Shown here piece after piece: positions 32,101 to 39,620 of a stretch of DNA of 64,000 nucleotides. The DNA is from Acridotheres tristis. Lineage: Eukaryota > Chordata > Aves > Passeriformes > Sturnidae. The translations under genes were made by a program, and so were the position numbers. The DNA is taken from the NCBI GenBank assembly GCA_037013685.1, contig CM072894.1, positions 18,470,949-18,534,948 of the forward strand, read 5' to 3'. Within the stretch, counting starts at the first letter, position 1. Each line of letters opens with the position of its first letter. The notes beneath the pieces were generated by a model. The model did no database searches and was not told the DNA's origin. It saw only the letters and a list, made by a program, of their open reading frames with translations.

Positions 32101-33194
32101 CTGTACTGAAGTAAGGCCATCCTCCAGCGAAGGGTACGTCCAGAACTAAGCTGCAGACTTTTCATTCTGTCTACTGTTTGCAGTACAAAATTCTTCTGTT
32201 GTTCATGATTATAGTCCTTAGCACTTTCGGAGCTGTCCAGTAAAAAAGCAATTTCCAGAATGCAATCTTCATCTAGAATAAATAGGTATGTAGGTGAGTG
32301 GAGTGACTTCATACTAAATCTTATTCTACCCATACATGTATTTTGGGATTCAAAAGTAGGATTGGAATTGTGGAAACTTTTGATGGCATCTGTCTTCACA
32401 AGAGTGAGCCCTTTGTGAAGATAGAGCTGATAGAGGCTGAGGGATTTGCTCCAGAACAGATGCCCCAAGGAATAAAAACCCGAAGGTGTGTTGATATCAT
32501 GTAGTATAAAATGAGAAATGTTGTAGTGGTTTTTAAAATTTCATTCTGTCATCTTGCCTGGTATTCCACTGTATATCCTACCTACATAGGTGGAAGTCAA
32601 GTACAAGAAAATGAGGCTTACTGAACAAGACACTGGAATGTGATTTGACAGAGCTGGATTTTGTCCCTAGAACAAACACTCACATCCAGTGACAAAAATT
32701 TCCAAAAGCAGGATCTGTAAGTATTAATTTTCTGAACTACTGATGACATTACTTCTATGAAAGTAGTTATATGGGCTATTATTCTTGTGACAGTAATAGG
32801 CTCTCAGCCACATCATAACAAAATACAGATGCTATCTCCTTTTCTGAAATACACAAAAAGAGACGGAAAAGATGGGAGTAAAAAGATAAAAGTGCAAAAA
32901 TAAGGCATGTGCAAATGTAGGATGAGGCAAACCTGGCTGATTATAAGCATCTTAGAAGGCAAGTTAACCATATAGTCCAGAATCCACATAAATCAGGATG
33001 TTTAAAATTACACCTGTTTTAAAATTACCATATTCACCTTGATCACTTGGGCTGGGATATTTTTCTACAGTATTTGACACAACGTGTTTAGGTTTTGATC
33101 TTCTCAATCCATATGTCTTCGCTTCCCTGAGATTTTCTGCTGAAAACTCATGATGTTCAAGTATCCACAAAAGCCACCAGAATCTGAGGAACAT
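1945..33194 (-). CDS. COL28A1-like: Type XXVIII collagen alpha chain, complete gene (COL28A2-like), 34 coding exons
   Basis: Secreted extracellular-matrix collagen of the VWA-containing family. My spliced model has 3489 coding nt and 1162 residues; human COL28A1 is about 1125. Domain order: signal peptide (1-19), VWA1 (about 57-235, MIDAS DSSES at 65-69, then T and TDG, all intact), Cys-containing linker (250-257), collagen repeat (258-788), ICGCSIKC linker (about 799-806), VWA2 (about 812-985, DSSES at 818-822, but TNG instead of TDG), acidic linker, and Kunitz domain (Cys 1104 to 1154) with eight residues after it. N-glycosylation sequons are NLT in VWA1 and NVT and NTS in VWA2. Every splice junction keeps phase. 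This domain order is diagnostic of collagen XXVIII. The LRP2-BBS5 location argues for the COL28A2 paralog rather than COL28A1. No frameshift or internal stop is present. Confidence 0.95.
2145..3412 (-). other. Intron 33
   Basis: No exon, repeat or RNA gene recognised. The short open frames here have no splice or family support. Confidence 0.7.
3413..3500 (-). CDS. COL28A1-like: Collagen XXVIII coding exon 33: acidic linker
   Basis: 88 nt, entered in phase 0 and left in phase 1 (AGAG|GTATTT). It encodes TNIPPVVYEAYEEEQDEEKQ and nine more residues, an acidic, probably flexible tether between VWA2 and the Kunitz domain. Confidence 0.9.
4062..4303 (-). CDS. COL28A1-like: Collagen XXVIII coding exon 32: post-VWA2 linker
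   Basis: 242 nt. The acceptor follows a long T-rich tract (minus-strand sense) and the donor is CCG|GTATGA. It opens with the end of VWA2 (ALESKLVNQFCED, one Cys) and continues as a Ser/Asn/Gln-rich low-complexity stretch. The phases (2 nt to complete a codon in, 0 out) fit both neighbours. The linker is weakly conserved in this family, so the support is mainly splicing and frame. Confidence 0.88.
4941..5498 (-). CDS. COL28A1-like: Collagen XXVIII coding exon 31: second VWA domain
   Basis: 558 nt encoding nearly all of VWA2. It opens with CSIKCKEIPMELVFVIDSSE. The first MIDAS motif (DSSES) and the Thr loop (GEGTHTG) are present. The third motif is LTNGQTD: the metal-coordinating Asp is Asn, codon AAT at 5145-5143 (residue 919). 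Two sequons (NVT, NTS) suggest glycosylation. The donor is TCAG|GTGTGT. The open frame continues past both splice sites, but the family alignment stops exactly at them. Confidence 0.96.
5620..5656 (-). CDS. COL28A1-like: Collagen XXVIII coding exon 30: helix leading into VWA2
   Basis: 37 nt encoding REDIIKLIKEIC plus one base. The donor is TGTG|GTAAGT. It joins the end of the collagen repeat to VWA2 and supplies the first Cys of the ICGCSIKC cluster, which is placed to form interchain disulfides. Confidence 0.93.
5657..6785 (-). other. Intron 29
   Basis: AT-rich; nothing recognised. Confidence 0.7.
6786..6821 (-). CDS. COL28A1-like: Collagen XXVIII coding exon 29: last collagen exon
   Basis: 36 nt, four perfect triplets GKT-GPK-GDQ-GLT, with donor ACA|GTAAGA and acceptor ttacag. 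It ends the collagen domain. Confidence 0.94.
7070..7636 (+). mobile_element. Solo LTR of an avian endogenous retrovirus, in intron 28
   Basis: About 567 bases starting TGTCCAGGTTTTGCCTGGGA and ending GGGGTTAAACCATGATG-like. Both ends and the middle (the 'GTGCTGTGTTTTGGATTTA' and 'GTCAAGGACTTTTCAG' segments, then the GAGCAAT...GGGCATCAC segment before a T-rich stretch) match an ERV LTR family I recognise from bird genomes. It is degenerate, with no adjacent internal retroviral sequence, so it is an old solo LTR. It is antisense to the host gene. The exact family name and the target-site duplication are not established (ACT on both sides at best). Confidence 0.8.
7841..7921 (-). CDS. COL28A1-like: Collagen XXVIII coding exon 28
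   Basis: 81 nt, nine perfect triplets, including the basic stretch GDKGKKGEKGD, a possible glycosaminoglycan-binding or salt-bridge patch. Donor CCT|GTGAGT. Confidence 0.95.
8686..8754 (-). CDS. COL28A1-like: Collagen XXVIII coding exon 27 (69-nt module)
   Basis: Five triplets, then the two-residue unit GD, then GLL-GEK. Donor AAG|GTATGA, acceptor catTAG. Confidence 0.95.
9446..9514 (-). CDS. COL28A1-like: Collagen XXVIII coding exon 26 (69-nt module)
   Basis: Five triplets starting GAI-GRP, then GE, then GIQ-GTK. Donor AAG|GTAAAA. Confidence 0.95.
9515..10887 (-). other. Intron 25
   Basis: AT-rich; no repeat or gene recognised. Confidence 0.7.
10888..10956 (-). CDS. COL28A1-like: Collagen XXVIII coding exon 25 (69-nt module)
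   Basis: Five triplets ending GPP, then GK, then GLP-GPK. Donor AAA|GTAAGA. Confidence 0.95.
11408..11476 (-). CDS. COL28A1-like: Collagen XXVIII coding exon 24 (69-nt module)
   Basis: GLP-GLP-GIP-GEQ-GPD, then GV, then GLP-GPK. Donor AAG|GTACAG. Confidence 0.95.
11477..12533 (-). other. Intron 23
   Basis: Moderately GC-rich middle part (about 11860-12080) without a recognisable repeat family; otherwise nothing identified. Confidence 0.6.
12534..12602 (-). CDS. COL28A1-like: Collagen XXVIII coding exon 23 (69-nt module)
   Basis: Five triplets, the last GQK, then GD, then GYP-GPP. Donor CCC|GTAAGC. Confidence 0.95.
12603..14338 (-). other. Intron 22
   Basis: 1.7 kb. Contains a near-duplicated CTTTCATGGAT...CTCCAG pair at about 13039-13077 and a perfect 10-bp hairpin (13068-13091). 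No gene. Confidence 0.65.
14339..14407 (-). CDS. COL28A1-like: Collagen XXVIII coding exon 22 (69-nt module)
   Basis: GDI-GLP-GLA-GPI-GEP, then GF, then GLP-GAK. Donor AAG|GTAGCT. Confidence 0.95.
14858..14926 (-). CDS. COL28A1-like: Collagen XXVIII coding exon 21 (69-nt module, Gly to Ser)
   Basis: Five triplets ending GPP, then GR, then SVP-GPK. The Gly after the two-residue unit is Ser, so this module lacks one Gly as well as one residue. Donor AAG|GTACCA. Confidence 0.95.
15766..15837 (-). CDS. COL28A1-like: Collagen XXVIII coding exon 20 (72 nt, perfect repeat)
   Basis: Eight uninterrupted triplets from GDQ to GAK. One of only two 72-nt exons in the module run. Donor AAA|GTGAGT. Confidence 0.95.
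16488..16556 (-). CDS. COL28A1-like: Collagen XXVIII coding exon 19 (69-nt module)
   Basis: GEP-GLP-GLR-GPE-GSP, then GI, then GIQ-GEK; the tail is identical to exon 15. Donor AAG|GTGAGG. Confidence 0.95.
17101..17172 (-). CDS. COL28A1-like: Collagen XXVIII coding exon 18 (72 nt, perfect repeat)
   Basis: Eight uninterrupted triplets from GDP to GQK. The donor AAG|GTTGGT is weaker than its neighbours. Confidence 0.94.
17173..18397 (-). other. Intron 17
   Basis: No repeat or gene recognised; the 105-codon plus-strand open frame at 17638-17955 has no family or codon support. Confidence 0.65.
18398..18466 (-). CDS. COL28A1-like: Collagen XXVIII coding exon 17 (69-nt module)
   Basis: GEQ-GLP-GET-GVP-GER, then GI, then GEP-GSK. 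Contains GVPGER, which resembles the integrin-binding GxOGER class. Donor AAG|GTACAT. Confidence 0.95.
18467..19608 (-). other. Intron 16
   Basis: Contains a 22-bp imperfect tandem duplication (18799-18842); otherwise nothing recognised. Confidence 0.65.
19609..19677 (-). CDS. COL28A1-like: Collagen XXVIII coding exon 16 (69-nt module)
   Basis: GVE-GPK-GPP-GSR-GLP, then GQ, then GIP-GPK. The donor is AAG|GTCAGG. Only 85 bases separate it from exon 15, the shortest intron of the gene. Confidence 0.95.
19763..19831 (-). CDS. COL28A1-like: Collagen XXVIII coding exon 15 (69-nt module with Cys)
   Basis: Starts GEC, placing a Cys in a Y position, then four triplets, GI and GIQ-GEK. Donor AAG|GTACAA. 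Confidence 0.95.
20261..20329 (-). CDS. COL28A1-like: Collagen XXVIII coding exon 14 (69-nt module, Gly to Ser)
   Basis: Five triplets ending GLP, then GI, then SIK-GEK: Ser replaces Gly at the same slot as in exon 21. Donor AAG|GTGAGC. Confidence 0.95.
20330..22475 (-). other. Intron 13
   Basis: 2.1 kb. Holds a 21-bp imperfect tandem duplication (20690-20731) and a perfect 10-bp hairpin (20822-20843). No gene or transposon recognised. Confidence 0.65.
22476..22544 (-). CDS. COL28A1-like: Collagen XXVIII coding exon 13 (69-nt module)
   Basis: GPQ-GPQ-GVQ-GER-GSP, then GE, then GLP-GAK. Donor AAG|GTACAG. Confidence 0.95.
22545..24246 (-). other. Intron 12
   Basis: 1.7 kb; nothing recognised apart from short A/T-rich runs. 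Confidence 0.65.
24247..24315 (-). CDS. COL28A1-like: Collagen XXVIII coding exon 12 (69-nt module)
   Basis: GDT-GLT-GRP-GPV-GPP, then GV, then GEP-GFM. Donor ATG|GTATGT. Confidence 0.95.
24824..24841. repeat. Perfect 18-bp palindrome
   Basis: AACTGTTTGCAAACAGTT equals its own reverse complement. It lies in intron 11; no function is visible. Confidence 0.9.
24987..25055 (-). CDS. COL28A1-like: Collagen XXVIII coding exon 11 (first 69-nt module)
   Basis: GER-GLP-GPP-GLP-GET, then GI, then GLP-GPK. Donor AAG|GTATAA. First exon of the interrupted part of the helix. Confidence 0.95.
25800..25853 (-). CDS. COL28A1-like: Collagen XXVIII coding exon 10, with a GC donor
   Basis: 54 nt, six perfect triplets from GVQ to GSK. 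The donor reads AAAG|GCAAGA, a GC-AG intron. Its surroundings fit the strong consensus such introns need, and no in-frame GT donor lies close by. Confidence 0.92.
26498..26542 (-). CDS. COL28A1-like: Collagen XXVIII coding exon 9
   Basis: 45 nt, five perfect triplets GPE to GIQ. The donor CAG|GTAAAA is followed by a long A-run in the minus-strand sense (T-run 26473-26490). Confidence 0.95.
27165..27209 (-). CDS. COL28A1-like: Collagen XXVIII coding exon 8 (with Cys)
   Basis: 45 nt: GER-GEC-GIP-GIK-GDR. The Cys is in a Y position, as in exon 15. Donor AGA|GTAAGT. Confidence 0.95.
27495..27521 (-). CDS. COL28A1-like: Collagen XXVIII coding exon 7 (micro-exon)
   Basis: 27 nt: GKS-GYK-GEK, flanked by acceptor tttcccag and donor AAG|GTACAT. 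Confidence 0.93.
28323..28367 (-). CDS. COL28A1-like: Collagen XXVIII coding exon 6
   Basis: 45 nt: GEP-GLN-GIP-GRD-GIE. Donor GAG|GTAAAA. Confidence 0.95.
28443..28496 (-). CDS. COL28A1-like: Collagen XXVIII coding exon 5
   Basis: 54 nt: GKK-GRT-GDD-GAP-GLK-GAK. Donor AAG|GTGATT. The intron to exon 6 is only 75 bases. Confidence 0.95.
28497..29687 (-). other. Intron 4
   Basis: No repeat or gene recognised. Confidence 0.65.
29688..29738 (-). CDS. COL28A1-like: Collagen XXVIII coding exon 4: Cys-X-Cys and start of the collagen repeat
   Basis: 51 nt encoding VDKCNCEK-GDK-GLP-GPA. The CNC pair just before the first triplet resembles the interchain-disulfide sites bordering many collagen helices. 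Donor GCT|GTAAGT. Confidence 0.95.
29739..31253 (-). other. Intron 3
   Basis: 1.5 kb, AT-rich, with a TTA/TAG-rich low-complexity patch at about 30995-31080. The open frame starting in exon 4 on the opposite strand (29651-30055) is not supported. Confidence 0.65.
31254..31274 (-). CDS. COL28A1-like: Collagen XXVIII coding exon 3 (21-nt micro-exon)
   Basis: Encodes KDLSEEE between acceptor tttacag and donor GAG|GTAAAT, phase 0 on both sides. An acidic linker between VWA1 and the collagen domain. Skipping it would keep the frame, so it could be optional. Confidence 0.85.
31704..32272 (-). CDS. COL28A1-like: Collagen XXVIII coding exon 2: first VWA domain
   Basis: 569 nt. It begins DEDCILEIAFLLDSSESA (first D completed across the splice) and contains a full MIDAS set: DSSES, the GHGTYTT Thr loop and FTDGVDHPRNPD. 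An NLT sequon is present. The DSSESAK and TDGVDHPRNPD segments are characteristic of collagen XXVIII VWA1. Donor ATG|GTATGT. VWA domains of this type bind matrix or cell-surface partners through a divalent metal ion. Confidence 0.96.
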
Positions 33195-33210
33195 AATTTG
33201 TGTTTTTTTC
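33038..33210 (-). CDS. COL28A1-like: Collagen XXVIII coding exon 1: signal peptide
   Basis: The start ATG is at 33194-33192, 16 bases inside the exon (acceptor tgtttag at 33212-33211), with A at -3. It encodes MFLRFWWLLWILEHHEFSA, a signal peptide with a Trp/Leu-rich core and probable cleavage near SA, then a basic stretch (LRRSKPK) as in the human N-terminus. The donor is CAAG|GTGAAT, and the split codon makes Asp with exon 2. The frame is open further upstream, but the acceptor and signal peptide decide the start. Confidence 0.88.
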
Positions 33211-34140
33211 CTAAACAACACAAATACAGAAGCACAGCAGTACAAGGACAATAAAAAATTAGTAAATTTTGCTTCAACCGGTTGCTTAGCAGTCTTATAT
33301 TTTAAACTATCATCCCTAAAACCAAAGTGATTTTGCTTTCTTTGGGTAAAATCGTTTAAAAAACACATAAACAGAGACATACTGGAATGATGTTCAAGCA
33401 TAGTGCATATTGTTCTAGTATGTGACAAACTGGAGACAGACTTTTACAAATACACTTCAGTTCTCTCTCACTGCCTGGTATCATAGTTCGAAACCTTAGC
33501 CATGGCTGTACCTGTGTGGATGCACTGGGAACTCCAAGTGTAATTCACAGAGGTATTTTTTCCTAAACCTGCTTTTTCTAGAGCTGACATGGAGAGAAGG
33601 AGATACCGAGGTAAATCTCAGTTTTTCCCTATTCTCTTTACTTAAGAGCTGAGGGTCGTGCACATTTCTCCCTGCTATCCCAGTCCCCTGGCCTCAACAG
33701 TCCTACAGAGGAACAATCATGGCCTGAGGGTGCTGTCAAGGCATGAATGTACCTGCTGTGCAATCCTGGGGATGTGGGCCCAGAGTGCAGAGCCTAGGCT
33801 CAACAGCTACCCAGTGATAGGACTTGATCCTTCTGAAGGGACTATAACTGGTTGTCTTGGCTTCACAGAGTAGCTCACAGGCTGTTCAGGGTCTGATAAA
33901 TCATTCCTGCTGCACTTCAGTTTCATTGCCATCTCCCTGCAAATTCTCCCCAAGTAGCTACAGTGCATACCAAAAGGGCAGTTTGGTGGCAAGAATGAAC
34001 CTCCCAGGACTGAGCATAAGTCATCTGACTCACAAAATTCCCTAACACAGCCTTGTGTGCAGGGTTTCTTGGCTTCTGATAGTTTAGGGTGAGAATTCCT
34101 GTGTCCACAGACATAGACATAGAAGGCAGGGGGTCCTTAC
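33211..34140 (-). other. Probable 5' UTR intron of the collagen gene
   Basis: Lies between the proposed non-coding first exon and the ATG exon. No other exon, repeat or RNA is visible. Confidence 0.5.
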
Positions 34141-34340
34141 CTCAATGCTCCTAAGAAAAAGGCTGTGCAGAGATGCAGGATGCTGCTCCGTTGCCCTCCC
34201 TGTGATGGGTGCTCTGTGAGGAAAGAAGGGAGAAGCAGGGCGGCAAGCTCCTGTGAGAATCGGTGTCATGTGTCAGGAGGGGCCAGCAGAAAGGAGAAAG
34301 GCAAAGAACAGCAATGCTGGCTCCCCCTCCTCCACACCCA
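34141..34340 (-). other. COL28A1-like: Probable non-coding first exon (5' UTR) of the collagen gene
   Basis: The acceptor at the ATG exon requires an upstream exon. The best donor is GAG|GTAAGG with its last exon base at 34141, and a TATA box lies about 225 bases further upstream. The right edge is an estimate from the TATA position. No transcript evidence is available. Confidence 0.5.
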
Positions 34341-34365
34341 CCCGCTCCTCTCCTCCCCCCGAGGC

Positions 34366-34374
34366 TATATATAT
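34366..34374 (-). promoter_or_regulatory. TATA-like element, candidate collagen promoter
   Basis: ATATATATA, followed by GCC on the minus strand, within a C-rich (plus strand) region. Its spacing to the candidate first exon fits a TATA promoter starting near 34340. A chance AT repeat is possible. Confidence 0.5.
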
Positions 34375-37300
34375 GCATTCTAGGTTTAGCCCCCCACAGC
34401 CGTTTACACACGAAATTCCTCCTCCGTGCCTTGGACATGAATGGAAGAGGGCTGTTCTTGCCCCAACACACTTCCCTACACACCAGCCCAGTTGTGTTCA
34501 CTCTCTTCTCCCATCACTACTGCACACACTTTACCCTCACACTTTTGTACATCTCTCATGCTTGACTAGGCAGCTTTTCGTATTGGGCGTCATGTTGTCA
34601 ACATCGTGTTTGCAGTTGATGCCTGTAGGATCCCTTTCATACCTAAAAATATCTCGTCATAATGAGGGATAACTACTGAACTAAAAAGATATTTATTGTC
34701 CCATGAACTTGGCCCACTGAAATTTCAGTTCCTGGTGAAACTGTCCAGCAAGACGTTGTCTGAAAATGCAGGCCAGTCTGAAAGCCAGTTTCAGTTTCTG
34801 CAGATTTGTCACACATATTCTTTTAAAGACTGTAATGGAGAGCAATGACTGACACATAGTATAATGACTTCAAAATCTAAGCTGGGTGGCTAAGGATCCT
34901 GAAGGCTGTCAATTTTACCAGTGATTGCAGCTTTTCACCTAATTCTCCAAAGATCTTCAGAAAACTTTGCATTCCAAATTAACGTATTAAACAAGTAGCT
35001 TTTTTCACAGAAATACCTCTTTTCTTTTTCTGTGGAGTCATCATTTTCCACCAACAGGCACACAAAGAGGACCTAATGCTAACTGCTGTCCTCCTTTCCA
35101 TCTTCAGTATCCACCAGCTCAGCCCACTTGTCACAGGCACAGCCAATGCAGCCGAGGAGATTGTGGGGAAAGAATGCAGCTTTGGCTCCAGTTTAGATAC
35201 ATGAGAGAGACCAGTAGGACAATGCAACTGGAAGCTAAAGCCATTTGCTATGGTTCTATCCCCATTTTCTATTTGCTGTATTTGCTGGTAATTAGTCCAA
35301 AGTTGGTGAACTAGGATGGCTGAATGCAACTCTACGTATTGTATGGCTGCTTATCCTTGCCTAAGCTGAAACTAACTCAGCTACAGCTATTTGTGCCACA
35401 ATTACAGCTAAGAAATAATCTTTTTTTCAGGGCTGGAAAGAATTAATGTTTATTTCTCTCCAGCCACTTTGATTTTTCTGTGCTTAGACTGTCATATTCA
35501 GATTTTGATTAAGGCAAGGAATGAAGAGGCAATACCTTCCCATTTAGGAACAAAAATGATACAGTGTTTAACTGAAATAGGTATAATAAATCTCCCACAG
35601 CCTCTAAGTCTTACTGAGAAAAAATTCTAATTTTAGCAAGAAAAAGCATGTTATTTATGGTTGGGATTGTATGCTTCCCATAAGCGAAACATTGTCATTT
35701 TTTTCATTTTCACTGCTAATTCCTACCTCAAAACATAGCTGGAAAATATTTTCTAAATTAAGTAACTATTCTGCTTGCTTGTTTAGTAGCAAGTTCCTGG
35801 CTTTAGGCTATTTCCTTTTATTGGTGAATAATGTTTACCTTCAGGACAAATTTTTCTCTTTTTTCTTGGCCGGGTGCCACTTTAAAAGCTTAGTGAGGCC
35901 TCCAGTTTTTATACCTGTTTGCATGGTATTATTCTGTCCAGAATTCCAGCTATGTGACATAACACTACACTTCTAGACTTGCAGTCTTCTGTGTGAAGTT
36001 CTCAATACGTGCACTATTCTTATAGTGACAGCTTATCAAAACCTGAATGATACCAATGTAAAATATATATGCCCTGATACATCTGAGATAACTTTTAAAA
36101 ATAAAAATTCACAGCAAGACTTGCGTCATTTACAACAAACTATACTAAGTGCTTATTTAATATTTTAATGGCATTATACTGTATGTATTTTTAAAATAAA
36201 AAAATGCCTTAAAACTATGCTAAGGAACATTCATGCTTTCATTTAAGTATTATAAATTTATAGCTGAAATTTAGGTTTTTTTTGTAAAGGAGTAAAAAAG
36301 TGTTGTATTTTTTCTTGAGGAATCTAGACATCAGATGCTTCAGCACAGTTAATTGCATTTCCATTCCACTCGTATCTAAACATATTTAAGTATCTTTTAC
36401 ATCTCTGAGAGAAGGCATTACAGACTTCTGTACTTAGTTGACTAAGTTGGGCCCAGCTGTCTTACCTCATATATGCTTCCAACATTAAGACTGGTAATCT
36501 TTGCAGGAGTCAAAGACTGATGTGAATATAAGGCTATGTTATGATTGCACCAACTGAAGCTGAGATCACAGATATAGCTGCATATTCAGATCTCTGGATT
36601 TTTTCCATCACTGTTTGAAATCCAAGAGTTCTCAGCTGTCTGATCTCAGTACTTCAAATCTTTGAAATGAGGTCTAATACTTTTTTTCAAAGAATAGAGG
36701 GGTGTATGAGAGCTATTTAAAAACCACATCTAAATAGGTTATACTCAATCAAAGGGAATTCTTTGTAATTTTAGAACTATGAGGAAAGGCATCATGAAGA
36801 AAGATCTGCAAGATCTTTTTGCAAGTGTATTTAAACACTTTTACGAAAGGAAAAAAAAGTGATATTTATACCCCTTTGTTGGTGGCATTACCATTGCATA
36901 GGTGGTGACAGCTTCAGAGCTACATGAGGTTGCAAGGGCACTTTGAAGGAACACTGAATGAAGAACTGGGGCTTAGATGCCAATTGCTGTGGTGTAGCAT
37001 GACCTCTTGTGTCGGCAATAGCCCTCACTTATTGTTTCCTAAGGGACAGAAGTAGCAGCAAGTCTGACAGTTTCAAACTTCTTTTCCATTCTCTTCTTCG
37101 TCTGTCTCTCCCTTCTGTCTGTGGGTACCTCCTTTACACAGACTCTTGAGCATGGTCTGGCTCAACTGTGACTCCTTCATTCACTTTTAAACAAAATTCA
37201 ACACATTATTGAAAAACGTTGAGTAATTTCTCTTAAGATAGAGTAACTAAGGTCTTCCAGCATGACATCATGTTACTAGAATGTGATAGAGTACTGACTA

Positions 37301-39620
37301 GTCCTTTGGCTGTCCTACAAGCCTGCAGCATCACTGGATATAGAGTAATCGTGAGCCAGCATAGCTGGCAAAATACCATCTGAATATTTCCATATGCTAA
37401 AGGAATACTGAACCACTGGGAAGGCCAGTTTGTGGGAGCAGCATGAAGCAGACAGATCATGCCTTTGACTTTCCTCTGCTCTGATGGTAATTTTTTTGGT
37501 CTCAAAAACTTGACCTGATGTTCCTGAAATATATTTGCATTTTTTTGCTACCCCAGTGTGAATAATTCACATATCAAATCTGCTGTGAACTGTTAAAAAT
37601 ATGCACACTTCACACAAACTTCTTCTGGTGTTTCATGGCCTCAAGATAGTTTTGACCATTTAACCTGACTGCATCATGGTGCAATGGTATTTCTTGATTA
37701 TACGTGTCAGTACATGACCAAAGTGCCCAGAAGAAACAAAAACCTACCTGACTTGAACTTGTAAAATAATGAAAGCACATCATTTACCATATTTTGAATC
37801 CTGATACTAAAGAGCAATATTAAAAAGAATGTGTTTCATAGTTCTGTAAGTTGTACCATGTATTCAAATTTTTGGGAAAAACAGTTCAAAAGTTCAAATA
37901 CTTGAAGAAATTGAAAAAGAAAATATTTTAAAAATGAGAATTTTACTGAGGATTGTATCTCAAGAAAAAGAAAATAAAAACCTGTATGTCACCTTTTGAC
38001 TACAAAAAGTGTTCTAGTGAATTGGACAGCCCAAGATTCAACTGAATAGTCAGTTAAGCATAGTTAAGTCTTGACAAATTGGCTTCTGTTTGTCAATTCT
38101 TGAGGCTACAGTTTGTTTTTTTTAATATGGACTTATGTTCTGCAACATCACCTGGTTGTTCTGTATGAAAAATGCTCGTCTAATGTCACACTCTTATAAA
38201 AAACAGTAATAAAATCTTGGTGTACACGAAGGCAGTTGCAGAACTATTGATTCCAGCAAAATCAGAATTTTCTCTTTGCTTTTTGGTACAAATCTTGACC
38301 ATGTGGTCTGAAAGAGCTGATCAAAGCAAATCAGCTGCTTTCCTCTGAACTCACTGTCACAGAAAATGCTGTAAGCCAAGGCTTTGATGGCAGAGACTTA
38401 CTCTTTGTATAGTTCCCAACAGATTTTAATGATTCTCTGAGACTGGAGTAGTAAACATGTTTACAGTAATAAACATTCTGCAGCTGATATGAACGTGGCT
38501 CACCATTTTCCTGGTTTTTTAATACTGCTCTTCTGCAATGTTTTTCAGGAGGTGCGGCAAGAAAGAGACTCTAACAAGGCATAAAAGGGAGGAGGCTGTC
38601 TTCAGTACTTTCTTATTTTATCCGATTTTATCTAGAGACAATACAGCTAAAAACTCACTCTGAGCATTTTGGTGGTAAGTGAATACTCATAATCTGCATG
38701 CATTATCAATCAGTATCAAAGCTTTTGTTTTTAAGGTATTTGTTTATTTCTACTTCTATTCTAATAATTCTCCTTTCATTTTCAGTTTCCCTCATCAAGA
38801 GATATTTTCCATCTTACATCCTAAGTATGTAAGCATTTCTATACATAGGCAAGTTATTTTCAAAAGTATTTGAAGCATTTAATCTAACAAGAGAATGAAA
38901 GCATGCTAATAAAATAGTATAGCTACAGTTTTAACATACTAAATATTTGACTTAACTTTTGATGGTACAAACGTGAACATTTAACTAGATCAAGAATTAA
39001 TTTAAAATTAATTATTTCTTACAGATTTAATTTGATTTGCTACATTGATGCCAATGAAAATGTATTTGACAAATAATTATTTTGAATTTGCTGTTACATG
39101 CCAGTTACTTCTTATTGTATAGTACACTTAGCATAATTATTTTCTTCCACCTGCCTGATTTTCATGTTGATAACTGTAATTAGCAGTACCAAACTTTTTT
39201 TAAAATGCAGTATTTACATTTTTAAGGAGTGGAAGGTCATATATTTTAAGGAAAGGTGCAATAAATAGCAGATACATTGATCTTACCTAGAACATTTTGA
39301 GAAAATATTTTCCAATAATTTTAAGCAGAATAACTCTGCTGGAAATATAATCAGCAAGTTCAAGCATGTTGCTGTAAGTAGTACACCACGTTAAAAAATT
39401 ACAGAAATTTGGTCAAAAAAGTCATGTTCTAGAAAGTTTTAAAGTTGTGATCCTTTCCATGTTGGGAATAGATTTTGTCTTTCAGAGAGGTGATTATTTA
39501 TAGTGCTGTAAAGAGGCACGTGTTTATCTTACAACCATTTTTGTCAGTATAACTTTAAACTTGCATAAATATTAGAATTTAATCTTTTAACCTATTTTTA
39601 AACTGTTTGTAATACACATC
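34375..39620. other. Intergenic, collagen-LRP2 interval, left part
   Basis: AT-rich, unique-looking DNA without gene, RNA gene or recognisable transposon. Open frames are short and unsupported. Confidence 0.6.

Noticed and set aside
1945..33194. Orthology with human COL28A1
   Set aside because: Domain order is the same, but the flanking genes are LRP2 and BBS5, not the COL28A1 neighbours. A paralog explains this better. Sequence alone cannot settle it here.
32964..33428. Longer open frame upstream of the collagen start codon
   Set aside because: The frame is open upstream of 33194, but a clear acceptor at 33212-33211 and a signal peptide beginning at 33194 mark the true start.
34253..34672. 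Overlapping plus-strand open frames near the collagen promoter
   Set aside because: Low-complexity Pro/Ser/His-rich translations of C-rich promoter DNA; three frames are open at once, which is typical of composition bias.
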